A stretch of DNA of 20,020 nucleotides. Origin: a virus. Both the position numbers and the translations under genes were made by a program. Shown here in pieces: positions 1-7,207 of the stretch. The notes under the pieces are model-generated. The model worked only from the letters and a program-made list of their open reading frames with translations, was not told where the DNA came from and did no database searches. The stretch covers positions 1-20,020 of the IMG/VR virus record IMGVR_UViG_3300035703_000474, one strand, 5' to 3'. How positions within the stretch are numbered: position 1 is the first letter of the stretch; every line of letters starts with the position of its first letter.

Positions 1-351
1 TGCGAGACCCACAGCGGTGGCGCCGATCACCACGCCAAAGCCAAGCCCCGTGTCCGTGAGCACAATGTCCCCGCGCTGCGCCAAAAGTGGGGTTGCGCGC
101 GGTTCTCCTAAGAGCGCCCGCCCCATGCCCTCCACTGAGGCCCAGCCAAGGCGGCGCATCACACGCAGGCCCCCAAGATGCGTTGTATAGCGCCCGCGCC
201 AGAGGGCCGCGATATCCTCGCCGCCGGTCAGGATCATCCGTGTTTCAAAAGCAAAGGTCGGGCAGTCATGGAGGCCCCAGATGAAGGGTCGCTCGCGGGC
301 GGTGTCGATCACCGATGCAAGCAGGCGTTCCCAGTGTTCAACGCGTGGCAT
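1..351 (-). CDS. Tail-tip peptidase-like protein, DUF6950 type (partial)
   Basis: This gene runs off the left edge: 117 codons are visible from an ATG at 349-351. Its start lies two bases past the stop of the preceding gene, so it belongs to the same tail-tip operon. Residues 23-30 read FIWGLHDC, and Cys30 sits in the 'WG..DC' setting typical of NlpC/P60-like phage proteins and the DUF6950 family. A later stretch (about residues 90-115, including QRGDIVL) resembles the second half of such folds, where a histidine would be expected beyond the edge. In the Rhodobacter GTA the equivalent position (gene 14) holds a cell-wall peptidase used at the tail tip. The role here is inferred from position and the Cys motif. 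It could be a structural, non-catalytic relative. Confidence 0.7.
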   Translation of the reverse strand, partial: MPRVEHWERLLASVIDTARERPFIWGLHDCPTFAFETRMILTGGEDIAALWRGRYTTHLGGLRVMRRLGWASVEGMGRALLGEPRATPLLAQRGDIVLTDTGLGFGVVIGATAVGLA

Positions 352-353
352 GT

Positions 354-914
354 CTATCCCCGCCCCCAGGTGATTTCTCTGTCCTGGATCGCGGTCACAT
401 ATTCAAACCCGAGATCGCCTGGATGCAGCACCTGCTGACTTTCGTGGGTGTAGCGCCAGGTCCGCGCCACGGTGAGATCAATGAGCCGGCTTTCATAGCT
501 GATCGTAATCGTGCAGGTGTCCGCGTCATCCTTGATTTCTGGGACATCAAGGCGACCAGAGAAGGCCTGAACGGGATCAGCGATGATGCTGCCATTCTCG
601 GCCAGAAGCCCCAGCCAGATCCGACCCGGCAGGCCCTGACGCGCTTCGTCTATTGCAATCTGCACGAGATCCAGCGGCACGCCAGAAAGCGACACGGCCG
701 TTCCACCAGCTACGACCTCGCCGGTCTCATCGATGCCCCCGAGGCCAAGCAACGAGCCTGCGCCAGACCAAGTTCGTCCGTTCCAAGTGACAGACCCAAG
801 GCCCGACCAGATCCGCACCCAGCCCGTGGCAAACTGGCCTTCAAAGAAGATGACTGGCCGCAGCGACTGATCCGCCAGTGCCGTGGCGAAGGCGGGTGTG
901 ATGTTACGCGACAT
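354..914 (-). CDS. Tail-tip / baseplate hub-like protein (GTA gene 13 position)
   Basis: A 186-residue protein between a distal-tail-like gene and a peptidase-like gene. The C-terminal end, around residues 150-183, carries the pattern RYTHESQQ..HPGDLGFEYV..IQDREITWG. I recognise this pattern from phage tail-tip proteins of alphaproteobacteria. The N-terminal half (VRIWSGLGSVTWNGRTWSG) looks like a beta-rich hub domain. The position matches GTA gene 13 (DUF2163-type), but the protein is shorter than typical full-length DUF2163 proteins, so the family name is not firm. It probably contributes to the baseplate or tail tip that contacts the cell. The upstream sequence has only a weak purine-rich ribosome site. 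Confidence 0.7.
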   Translation of the reverse strand: MSRNITPAFATALADQSLRPVIFFEGQFATGWVRIWSGLGSVTWNGRTWSGAGSLLGLGGIDETGEVVAGGTAVSLSGVPLDLVQIAIDEARQGLPGRIWLGLLAENGSIIADPVQAFSGRLDVPEIKDDADTCTITISYESRLIDLTVARTWRYTHESQQVLHPGDLGFEYVTAIQDREITWGRG

Positions 915-940
915 AGGAGCTCGCTTTCACATGGCTTTGG

Positions 941-1528
941 TCAGAGCGCTTCGCGCGCGGAGAGGGTGAAGCGGTGCTGATCCGCGCGGCCAATCACTGT
1001 GGGCACAGGTGCGGTGAGCCTCAAGAGCACCGACGGGGCGCTGAGACCAAGAAGCGCACCGGCCGGGACTGAGGCTCTGAGCGGCGGCACAAAGTTGATC
1101 ACCGCCTCGCTCCCGAGGGGCACGATATCCGCGGTTACCTGGTAAAGCCGGGTGGTGGCATCAGATCCGAGTTGAAAGAAGTCACCAGCCCTGAGGCCAA
1201 CTCCCCATCCAGCAGTTTTCAGGGTGGAGGCGCCTGCGACTTGCGCCTCGGTGACATAGGGATTGCCCACCGCCACCGGCACCTCGATCGAGGGATCGGA
1301 GAAGAGGAACCGGCCCCGCAATCCGCCAAGGGCGGTAAAGAAGGCCGAAAGCCGACGCGCCTTGGCCCCTTGGGTCACCGCCATTTCAATCTGGTACTCC
1401 CACCAGGAGGCACCCCAGTCCTGAATCTGGGATGTGCCCGTAAAGGGCGAGCGCGCCTCGGCGACCGACGTGACCAGCCGCCGTTCGAGAGAGGACACGA
1501 GCGTCAGGGGCAAGACTGGAAGGACCAT
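941..1528 (-). CDS. Distal-tail-like minor tail protein (GTA gene 12 position)
   Basis: A 195-residue protein starting one base after the tape measure stop, so it is translationally tied to that gene. Residues 60-85 read as an 'FFTALGGLRGRFLFSDP' segment, similar to the 'FF..rGr..gF.w.DP' region of distal-tail and DUF2460-type proteins that form the ring joining tail tube to tail tip. The order tape measure, this gene, hub-like gene, peptidase-like gene matches GTA genes 11 to 14. No signal peptide or membrane segment is seen. The assignment rests on order plus that segment. The exact Pfam family is uncertain. Confidence 0.65.
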   Translation of the reverse strand: MVLPVLPLTLVSSLERRLVTSVAEARSPFTGTSQIQDWGASWWEYQIEMAVTQGAKARRLSAFFTALGGLRGRFLFSDPSIEVPVAVGNPYVTEAQVAGASTLKTAGWGVGLRAGDFFQLGSDATTRLYQVTADIVPLGSEAVINFVPPLRASVPAGALLGLSAPSVLLRLTAPVPTVIGRADQHRFTLSAREAL

Positions 1529-1529
1529 C

Positions 1530-4043
1530 TCAGATCACCTGACCCCGGCGCCGCCCATCGGCCACGCTTTCCTTCGCGATGCGGGCGATTTCTGGGATGG
1601 CTGCCCGCAGTCGCGCATCGATCTGCTCGGCCACGCCCATCTGCGCGCCGCGTGCGTCGATGTTCACGTGCACGCCGGTGCCAGCGCTGGCGCCCCGGCC
1701 GTAACCAGTAGCCTCGCGCCGATTAAGCACCCGTTCTCCACGCTGCAAGATGGCCGGCACCTCATCAGGTCTAAGTCCCGCCCAGCCGCCAGAATGCAGC
1801 CGGGGGGCATCTGCAAAGGCCGAGACTGGAACAGCTCGCATCGGTGCGCCCGCACCGACGATGCCGCCCGCATGCCAGATGCTCGCATTCACCATCGGGT
1901 TTGCGGCAGCCGCTGCCCCACCTCCGAAGACCCCACCGCCAAAGACGCCCGAAAGCGCTGAGGCCAAGGGGCCCAAGACCGCGTTCTTGAAGGCAAGTGT
2001 GGCAAGGTCCGCCAAGATCGAGGAGACCAGCGATTTGAAGTCAAACTTGCCGGTGGTCACAAACTGCCGGAACGCGCTTTCCGCTGAAGAGAAGGCCGAG
2101 GTCAGCGTCTCGCCAAGCCCTTTGCCCCAATCCATCGCGCCCTTGGCATAGTCCGCGAGGGACTTTGTAACCTGCGCCCAGCCGGTCGCCGCTTCTTCTG
2201 CCGCCTTCTTGGCCGCACCGCCCGCCCCACCAGCGGCTTGGCCTGCCGCATCAAAGCCATCGGATACAGCGCCCGCCGCCTCAGTAGCACCAGCCAAAGC
2301 GTCCTCGCCCTCTCTCCCCGCGCCGGTGATTGCTGCCTTGAGGGCCTCCCAAGCGTTCATCGGGCGGGAGGCGGCCTCCGAGAGCATACCCGCCGCCTCA
2401 CCATAGCCGGAAGCGCGACCGCGTGCTGCCTCCGCCATGCCACCGAAGAGATCAGGCGCCTCGATGTAGGTCGTGCCCATGGCTGCACGGAATGCATCAG
2501 CCGCCGCCGTGCCTGCAGCGGAGGCTGCGCCTTCGAAGGGATTGGTAATTCCGCCGAGGTCCACCGCCTCGAGTGTGCCGATTCTTAGGCCAGCTTCACC
2601 CGTCGCCCAATCAGGCAGGAGGGCCAGCGCCGCGTTCAGCCCTTCGATGAAACTGTTGATCCGCACGACCACCGCATTCAGCATCGACTCGACGCCACCG
2701 ATGAGCCCATTCGCCGCCTGATAGGCAAAATCCCCGATCGCCTGCGGCAGCGCGCCCCAGATTGCCTTCACCCCGTCAAACGAACCCTGGAACGTCCCGA
2801 CCGCAGAATTGCCCCAGCCAACCACCGCCGCCAGCGCCGATTGCAGCCCGTCGTAAATCCCCGCCTGTGCGTTGGCCCAGCCGGCCTCAACGCGAGACCA
2901 GGCCGCCGTGGCCGCCAGCGCAAGGCGGTCCCAAGCCTCCGCCGCGGCATCACGCAAAAGGCCAAAGGCGGCACCAACGCCGCCGACTTTGCCCACCAGT
3001 TGCGTGAACTGATAGACCAGCTCGCCTGCGCCCACGATCAGAGCGCCGATCCCAGTGCGGATCAATGCCCCACGCAGAAAGACAAGCGCCGTGGCGAGGC
3101 CCTTCACGGAGAGAGCCGCAGCAGCCAGCCCTGCAACCCAGCGTCCGGCCATGACCGTGACAAAGGTTACGGCATAGGCCGTAAGCCTCCCAAGATTGTC
3201 GAGCACAGCGGTGAAGGCCCGATTGATGGGCCCACCAACCTCCGCCAGCCGCAAAAACCCCTCGGCCAGCGCCGTCACCGCAGGCGCCAAAGCCGCGCCG
3301 ATCTGATTGCGCATGCCCTCAAAGACCTGACCCACACCGATCAGGGCCAACTCTGCCCGTCGCAAGGCGCTGAGCGCCCTTTGGTCAAGCACCACCCCAA
3401 GCCCCGCCGCCCGCTCGCCCAACCGCGCCATCTCCGCGCCACCGTCTTGCAGCAAGGGAATGAGCCGCGTGGCATCCGAGGCCATCGCCTCGAGATAGAA
3501 GGTCATCTCTTGGCTGTTGACGCCCGCCTTCTCCAAGCTTGAGACATAAAGCTGCAGCGCCTCAGGTCCCGAGAGCCGTGCAAACTCTTCAGCCGTCACC
3601 CCCACCTTCGGCGCGATCTTCTCAAAAAAGTCCGCCATCGGGCCGCCGCCCGTCTGCAGGAAGTCCCCCACCCGGTCGTTCACGTCCTTCAGAATATCGG
3701 CGAGTTTCTCTTGTTCGATCCCGACCGTCACCGATGCGGCCGTCCAGCGCTGGAAAGCCTCCGGCGCGGCATTGGCGATCTGGGCAAACTGGGTGATCTC
3801 GGCAGCACTCTGTGCCGTGGATCGCACAATAACGCCCAGCGACGCTGTCGCTGCCGCGGCCGCAGCTCCAAGGGCAATTCCGGCTTTGCGCGCAAAACCC
3901 GCAAGACGGGCGTTGGCCAGCTCCATCTCGCGTGAGAGACGTCCAAAGCCTTTGGATCCGGCCTGGCCCACACCTTCCAGCTCAGCACGAACTTGACGGC
4001 CACCCACCGCGGCAAGCCGGACAGAGATGCGTTTTTCGGCCAC
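1530..4043 (-). CDS. Tail tape measure protein
   Basis: An 837-residue protein that would set tail length and assist DNA ejection. It is rich in Ala and Gly, has long helical stretches, and has hydrophobic segments around residues 290-350 that could interact with membrane. Near the C-terminus (about residues 665-710), 'TGKFDFKSLVSSILADLA' is a clear match to the lambda-family tape measure C-terminal signature, followed by a Gly-rich tail. The start is a GTG at 4041-4043 with AAGGG upstream. It follows the tail chaperone gene, as expected in siphophages, but here a plus-strand toxin-antitoxin pair separates the two. The start is divergent from the toxin gene, with only 44 bases between them. 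Confidence 0.93.
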   Translation of the reverse strand: MAEKRISVRLAAVGGRQVRAELEGVGQAGSKGFGRLSREMELANARLAGFARKAGIALGAAAAAATASLGVIVRSTAQSAAEITQFAQIANAAPEAFQRWTAASVTVGIEQEKLADILKDVNDRVGDFLQTGGGPMADFFEKIAPKVGVTAEEFARLSGPEALQLYVSSLEKAGVNSQEMTFYLEAMASDATRLIPLLQDGGAEMARLGERAAGLGVVLDQRALSALRRAELALIGVGQVFEGMRNQIGAALAPAVTALAEGFLRLAEVGGPINRAFTAVLDNLGRLTAYAVTFVTVMAGRWVAGLAAAALSVKGLATALVFLRGALIRTGIGALIVGAGELVYQFTQLVGKVGGVGAAFGLLRDAAAEAWDRLALAATAAWSRVEAGWANAQAGIYDGLQSALAAVVGWGNSAVGTFQGSFDGVKAIWGALPQAIGDFAYQAANGLIGGVESMLNAVVVRINSFIEGLNAALALLPDWATGEAGLRIGTLEAVDLGGITNPFEGAASAAGTAAADAFRAAMGTTYIEAPDLFGGMAEAARGRASGYGEAAGMLSEAASRPMNAWEALKAAITGAGREGEDALAGATEAAGAVSDGFDAAGQAAGGAGGAAKKAAEEAATGWAQVTKSLADYAKGAMDWGKGLGETLTSAFSSAESAFRQFVTTGKFDFKSLVSSILADLATLAFKNAVLGPLASALSGVFGGGVFGGGAAAAANPMVNASIWHAGGIVGAGAPMRAVPVSAFADAPRLHSGGWAGLRPDEVPAILQRGERVLNRREATGYGRGASAGTGVHVNIDARGAQMGVAEQIDARLRAAIPEIARIAKESVADGRRRGQVI

Positions 4044-4061
4044 GGTATTGCCCTTGCAATA

Positions 4062-4080
4062 TGTATCACATGATGATACA
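4062..4080. promoter_or_regulatory. Palindromic operator candidate upstream of higB
   Basis: The 19 bases are a perfect inverted repeat: TGTATCA, a 5-base spacer CATGA, then TGATACA. It lies 7 bases before the preferred toxin start and 18 bases from the start of the divergent tape measure gene. HigA antitoxins normally repress their own operon by binding such palindromes, so this is the natural autoregulatory site. A weak promoter fit, TTGCAA (4054-4059) with ATACAT (4076-4081), would overlap it. That layout is inferred. Confidence 0.6.
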
Positions 4081-4087
4081 TGCCATT

Positions 4088-4369
4088 ATGATCTTCAGCA
4101 CACGTGGAAAGCTTGCCGCTGGAGCGGTTCAAGGTCGCTTCGGCAAAGGCTTTCCTGCTGACTTGGTTAAGAGAACGCGCGCCATGCTTTCAGCCTTGGA
4201 TGCGGCCGTCGTTCTCGAAGACTTGCGGTTCCCGCCCGGCAACCATTTGGAAGCTTTGAGCGGTGACCGTGCAGGACAACATTCGGTGCGCATCAACGGC
4301 CAATGGCGCATTTGTTTCATCTGGACCGATCAGGGACCTGCCGAGGTCGAGATTCTGGACTATCACTAG
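4088..4369 (+). CDS. higB: HigB-type toxin of the RelE/ParE fold
   Basis: A 93-residue mRNA-interferase-type toxin. The middle (VKRTRAMLSALDAA) and the end (GDRAGQHSVRINGQWRICF, then EILDYH) match the HigB pattern 'R..R.L.ALD.A ... L.GD..G..S..VN..WRI.F ... DYH'. HigB toxins cleave mRNA on the ribosome. In-frame ATGs also occur at 4061, 4070 and 4073. I chose 4088 because the resulting N-terminus (MIFSTRGKL) aligns with HigB starts (MIxSFxHKGL), and because the earlier ones fall inside or just before the operator. No Shine-Dalgarno is visible, so a leaderless or weakly translated start is possible. The toxin comes first and the antitoxin follows 11 bases later, as in higBA loci. It is on the strand opposite to the surrounding tail genes. 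Confidence 0.88.
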   Translation: MIFSTRGKLAAGAVQGRFGKGFPADLVKRTRAMLSALDAAVVLEDLRFPPGNHLEALSGDRAGQHSVRINGQWRICFIWTDQGPAEVEILDYH

Positions 4370-4380
4370 GAGGGCTAAAC

Positions 4381-4671
4381 ATGAGCCTCGTAACCAATCC
4401 ATCCCACCCGGGCGAAGTCCTGGCGGAGCTTTATCTCATGCCACTCGACATGAGCCCGATTTCGCTCGCCGGCAGGCTCGAAGTGCCGAGAACCCGTATC
4501 GAGCGCCTTGTTAAAGGCCAGACCGCCATCACGATTGATACTGCGATGCGGCTTGCTCAGTTTTTCTCAACCACGCCAGAGTATTGGATGAACCTCCAGC
4601 GCGCTTGGGATTTGGCGCGTGCCCGAGAGACAATCGACGTCTCACACATCACACCTCTAAAGGCCGCCTGA
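4381..4671 (+). CDS. higA: HigA-type antitoxin, XRE helix-turn-helix
   Basis: A 96-residue XRE-family DNA-binding antitoxin. The N-terminus carries the HigA/VapI signature 'HPGEVLAELYL'. Helix-turn-helix residues are about 24-50 (SPISLAGRLEVPRTRIERLVKG), and the typical 'AMRLAQFFSTTPEYWMNLQ' follows. A strong AGGAGGG lies just before the start, overlapping the toxin stop region, in contrast to the toxin's poor ribosome site; this favours excess antitoxin. It should neutralise the toxin and repress the operon through the palindrome upstream. Its last 15 bases overlap, in antisense, the end of the frameshifted tail chaperone extension coming from the other strand. Confidence 0.92.
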   Translation: MSLVTNPSHPGEVLAELYLMPLDMSPISLAGRLEVPRTRIERLVKGQTAITIDTAMRLAQFFSTTPEYWMNLQRAWDLARARETIDVSHITPLKAA

Positions 4672-5321
4672 GCCGAGCCGGTCATTTACCTTACGCACCA
4701 TCACCGCCTCGATGGCAGGTAAAAGTTCAGCGATCGCTGGGGCCGGAATGCCGAGGGCCGCACCAAGCGCAAAGGCCGCGTTCATGTCCCAGCCGATCAC
4801 AGCGCCGGGGACGATGCGCAACTGACCCCCAAGGCGGCCGACCAGGTCCCAGACCAGCCAACCCTCGAAAGTTATTGGCTGGTTCAGTCGTGTAGGGCAG
4901 TCAGGGCAGACGGATCCGCAGGCAGCGCAGTAGCCGTCGCCCCCGCCGAACTCCCACTCGGCACGGGCGATGAGGCGTTTTTTTCCGCGTCCAGCAGCAA
5001 GCCTTTCGCGACATAAAGGCTTTGGAAGGCCTCGAAGATCGGCCAGATGTCCAAAAGCGCGTCGATCGCATCAGGGCTTATCGGCAATGGCTCTCCCTCC
5101 GCGTCCCCAATCCCTTCCCATTCAAGAATGGCAGAGCGCGCGAGCGCCTTGGCCATCGCCAGTGCGGCCTCCTCCGTCCTCGCCTCTTTCGGCAGGTCGG
5201 CAATCGCTGGATCGCTGCGTGCAGCCACCATCAGCGCCGTGGTGAGCGGGCGGAGTTTTACGCGCACGCCGGGGACAAGGTCGCACCAAATAGGTGCGTT
5301 GGTGAGATCGAGGGTTAGCAT
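4657..5321 (-). CDS. Tail assembly chaperone, long form (G-T-like fusion by -1 frameshift)
   Basis: A 221-residue predicted product made when ribosomes slip back one base at 4977. The first 115 residues come from the short form. The remaining 106 run in the -1 frame from 4977 to a TAG at 4657-4659. The extension is clearly coding: it has a four-cysteine cluster (YCAACGSVCPDC), then a helical region with EGWLVWDLVGRLGGQ and AIEAVMVRKVND that resembles the extensions of tail chaperones in GTA-like phages. The long form is expected to recruit the tape measure while the shared N-terminal part binds tail tube subunits, as with lambda gpGT. Separate translation of the extension is unlikely because no good start is seen near its beginning. 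Confidence 0.83.
4884..5321 (-). CDS. Tail assembly chaperone, short form (G-like)
   Basis: A 145-residue protein from the ATG at 5319-5321, preceded by GAGAGAA. An upstream in-frame extension to 5408 exists but runs into the tail tube gene and looks non-coding. The core (residues 1-115) is a helical domain (VKLRPLTTALMVAARSDP; FEAFQSLYVAKGLLLDAEKN) like GTA/HK97-type tail chaperones that hold the tape measure and tube subunits during assembly and are absent from the virion. After the slippery site the zero frame continues for about 30 low-complexity residues (SSPVPSGSSAGATATALPADPS), as expected when the real function is in the -1 frame. It lies 11 bases after the tail tube stop. Confidence 0.82.
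   Translation of the reverse strand: MLTLDLTNAPIWCDLVPGVRVKLRPLTTALMVAARSDPAIADLPKEARTEEAALAMAKALARSAILEWEGIGDAEGEPLPISPDAIDALLDIWPIFEAFQSLYVAKGLLLDAEKNASSPVPSGSSAGATATALPADPSALTALHD
4937..4983 (-). promoter_or_regulatory. -1 programmed ribosomal frameshift signal
   Basis: On the minus strand, heptamer A-AAA-AAC (4983 to 4977) is in the X-XXY-YYZ phase with the zero-frame codons GAA AAA AAC. Next comes a 6-base spacer (GCCTCA, 4976-4971), then a hairpin. The left arm is TCGCCCGTGCCGA (4970-4958), the loop is 8 bases (4957-4950), and the right arm is TCGGCGGGGGCGA (4949-4937). Eleven of 13 positions are Watson-Crick pairs, one is a T-G wobble and one a G-G mismatch. Slippery site, spacing and stimulatory stem together match a canonical -1 frameshift element. 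Confidence 0.87.
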
Positions 5322-5332
5322 GTTGGGTTCTC

Positions 5333-6271
5333 TCAGTAGGAGGCGACAGTGTTGACGAGGACGGCCGTACACATCCGGGTGGGGCTCGCAGCCTTGGCGG
5401 CCTGCCATTCGAAGGTCGCCTGAATGCCCTGTGGCCCCGGGATTTCGATCCGGGGGCGCGGCAGGTAGACGGCATGGGCCGTGAAGGTGAAGCTGGCACT
5501 TGCCCCAAGGCTCCAGGCGAAGACCAACTCACAAGGTGTGCCATCCAGGGCTTGGGTGATGAGGGCCGTGTCGGCAAATCGCACCTCCATCCGCCCGGTT
5601 AGGGACGCCATTCCGGGATCGGCACCCTCGATCTTGCCGTCCGCGCGAATTGTCTCGATCCGGTCAAGACCATTGGAATAGGTGACCTCCGCTGAGATGA
5701 CATTGCCGAGCGGCGTCCCATTGCGGGTAATGGATCCGTTGAAGTGCCCGAAGCGCTGCAAGCCAAGCGCGGTGGTCGTACCTGCAGCCGTGGCGGCTGA
5801 GGCACTTTCCCCTTGCGCGATGAGCCGCGCGGTTGCGGTTAGAAGACCTGACCGTGACATTTGCCAGCTTAGCTGATCGCAAACGCAGCCCGTGTACATC
5901 GCATAGCGCGGCACTTCGGGCATGCCCGTCTCGATCGCCATGCTTGGAAGCGACCAGTTCCCCGACTGGAACGTGTGGGTCTTCGGTGTCGTGCCGGTGG
6001 TCGTGGGGCCTCCGAAGGCCGCCTTCAGCCAGAGGCCAAAGTTCTCAACATCGATCGGCACCACGACATCGCCATCCGCCGTGACCGCATCCTTGATCGG
6101 GGCCAGCGGGTCGCGCCCCTGGCCCAAGAGCTCCGAGGCAATCAAGGGCTGCTCGGACCCAATCGTGGTGCTGGCAAAGGGCACCGTGCGGAAGCCTGTG
6201 GCGGGCGCAGTGCCATAAACAGTCTCGAACGCCAGCGCCATGTGCGCCCGCGCCCCATGGGCTCGTGCCAT
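5333..6271 (-). CDS. Major tail tube protein
   Basis: A 312-residue protein located before the tail chaperone, where siphophages encode their tube subunit. The start (ATG 6269-6271) has AAAGGATA upstream. The first part (ETVYGTAPATGFRTVPF) is the usual N-terminal region of this tail tube family, followed by a two-domain beta-rich protein with alternating Thr/Gly/Ser segments. Residues about 195-225 (ISAEVTYSNGLDRIETIRADG) match the repeat domain of such tube proteins. It should polymerise into the tail shaft around the tape measure. Its start is divergent from the bactofilin gene, with 130 bases between, so this spacer could also hold a promoter for the distal tail genes. Confidence 0.85.
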   Translation of the reverse strand: MARAHGARAHMALAFETVYGTAPATGFRTVPFASTTIGSEQPLIASELLGQGRDPLAPIKDAVTADGDVVVPIDVENFGLWLKAAFGGPTTTGTTPKTHTFQSGNWSLPSMAIETGMPEVPRYAMYTGCVCDQLSWQMSRSGLLTATARLIAQGESASAATAAGTTTALGLQRFGHFNGSITRNGTPLGNVISAEVTYSNGLDRIETIRADGKIEGADPGMASLTGRMEVRFADTALITQALDGTPCELVFAWSLGASASFTFTAHAVYLPRPRIEIPGPQGIQATFEWQAAKAASPTRMCTAVLVNTVASY

Positions 6272-6401
6272 TTTGGTATCCTTTTCAGCGGATTTTGGTT
6301 AGAGGAGCAGCAATTGCATTTGACGCAGAGGCAATTCATGCTGGGACAAGCGCTCAGCCAACGCACCTATGGTGCAGACACGACCCGAAGGCAGACCTCG
6401 A

Positions 6402-6776
6402 ATGACCACTCTCACACCAAGCACGGCAAAACCTTCCGTCCTCGCACCGGATCTCGAAGTCACGGGTGATATTACCAGCAGAGGCCCCTTGGTGGTTCAA
6501 GCGCGTGTTGTCGGCAACATCACCGGCGAGATCGTGACGATTGAGCACTGGGCCAATGTGAAGGGTGACATCGAGGCCAAGCAGGCAACGATTGAAGGCG
6601 TCGTTGTTGGCGCAGTCATCGCGGAGGATGTCCGCGTTGCGCATTCCGGTCAAATCAACGGCTCAGTTCATTACACCAAACTGGCCGTGGAAGCTGGCGC
6701 GATGATCGAGGGCCATCTGAGAATGATAACCCCGCCCCCGGAACCCACTCAGCCAAGTGGATCGGCCAGCGAATAA
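6402..6776 (+). CDS. Bactofilin (polymer-forming cytoskeletal protein)
   Basis: A 124-residue protein with the bactofilin (DUF583) right-handed beta-helix pattern. From about residue 15 to 110 it repeats short hydrophobic rungs: DLEVTGDITSRGPLVV, then ARVVGNITG, then VTIEHWANVKGDIEA, then ATIEGVVVGAVIA and GQINGSVHYTKLAV. The ends are Pro/Thr-rich, as in bacterial bactofilins. These proteins polymerise without nucleotide and organise envelope or cell-shape functions. I chose ATG 6402 over 6369 because GAAGG lies 10 bases upstream and the extra residues (MVQTRPEGRPR) look non-conserved. It is a single gene on the strand opposite to the tail operon, and its last 28 bases overlap the end of the tail terminator gene. 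What a phage does with it is unknown. Confidence 0.9.
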   Translation: MTTLTPSTAKPSVLAPDLEVTGDITSRGPLVVQARVVGNITGEIVTIEHWANVKGDIEAKQATIEGVVVGAVIAEDVRVAHSGQINGSVHYTKLAVEAGAMIEGHLRMITPPPEPTQPSGSASE

Positions 6777-7174
6777 TGTAGCATGATGGGGACGACGGCT
6801 GCCTTTAGGCTGGCTGCCCCTTCAACAGCAAGATCGACAGGCTCCGGGGCTGCCGCCTCGACCCAATCGCAGAGCCCACCCAATGTACGCTCAACAGCGA
6901 TGTCGGCGCCAATCCGGGCAATGAGTTGGTCAAATCGTGTATCACGATCACCGCTTGCCTGTACGATGACCTCAAGTTCTGCCCGCTGCTGGTAGTGATA
7001 GCGCAGCGGGGACAGTGTAACCTCCGGATCGCCCGGGTTGCCGTCGCGCAGGATCAGCAGCCCTGCGGATGGGATGCGCTCAGGCAGCACCTCGCCGCGC
7101 AGAACCGGCACATGCGGGACCGTGCGCAAGGCATCCGCCAAGGCGGTGAGAATGGTTTCGCGTTGCGTGAGCAT
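6749..7174 (-). CDS. Tail terminator / tail completion protein
   Basis: A 141-residue protein of a phage family often labelled 'acyl-CoA transferase' by mistake. It starts MLTQRETILTALADALRTVP, contains RDGNPGDPEVTLSPLRYHYQQRAELEV, and ends in a short beta segment. Size, two-layer alpha/beta character and place before the tail tube gene fit a gpU-like terminator that caps the tube once the tape measure length is reached. The ribosome site is weak. The 3' end overlaps the convergent bactofilin by 28 bases. The start is divergent from the DUF1778/GNAT cassette. The function is inferred from family and order. Confidence 0.72.
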   Translation of the reverse strand: MLTQRETILTALADALRTVPHVPVLRGEVLPERIPSAGLLILRDGNPGDPEVTLSPLRYHYQQRAELEVIVQASGDRDTRFDQLIARIGADIAVERTLGGLCDWVEAAAPEPVDLAVEGAASLKAAVVPIMLHYSLADPLG

Positions 7175-7207
7175 CGAACTCGTTGCTTCTCATTTGGGCA
7201 TCTTGAA

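Noticed and set aside
4884-5408. 174-residue version of the chaperone short form
   Set aside because: The first 29 residues overlap the tail tube gene and are Arg/His-rich; ATG 5321 has GAGAGAA and gives the expected N-terminus.
6319-6343. Sigma70 promoter for the bactofilin (TTGACG / CATGCT)
   Set aside because: The -35-like TTGACG has no -10 at proper distance; TTGCAT with CATGCT at 17 bases is only half-matching. The GCAATTGC palindrome at 6310-6317 is noted but too short to call an operator.
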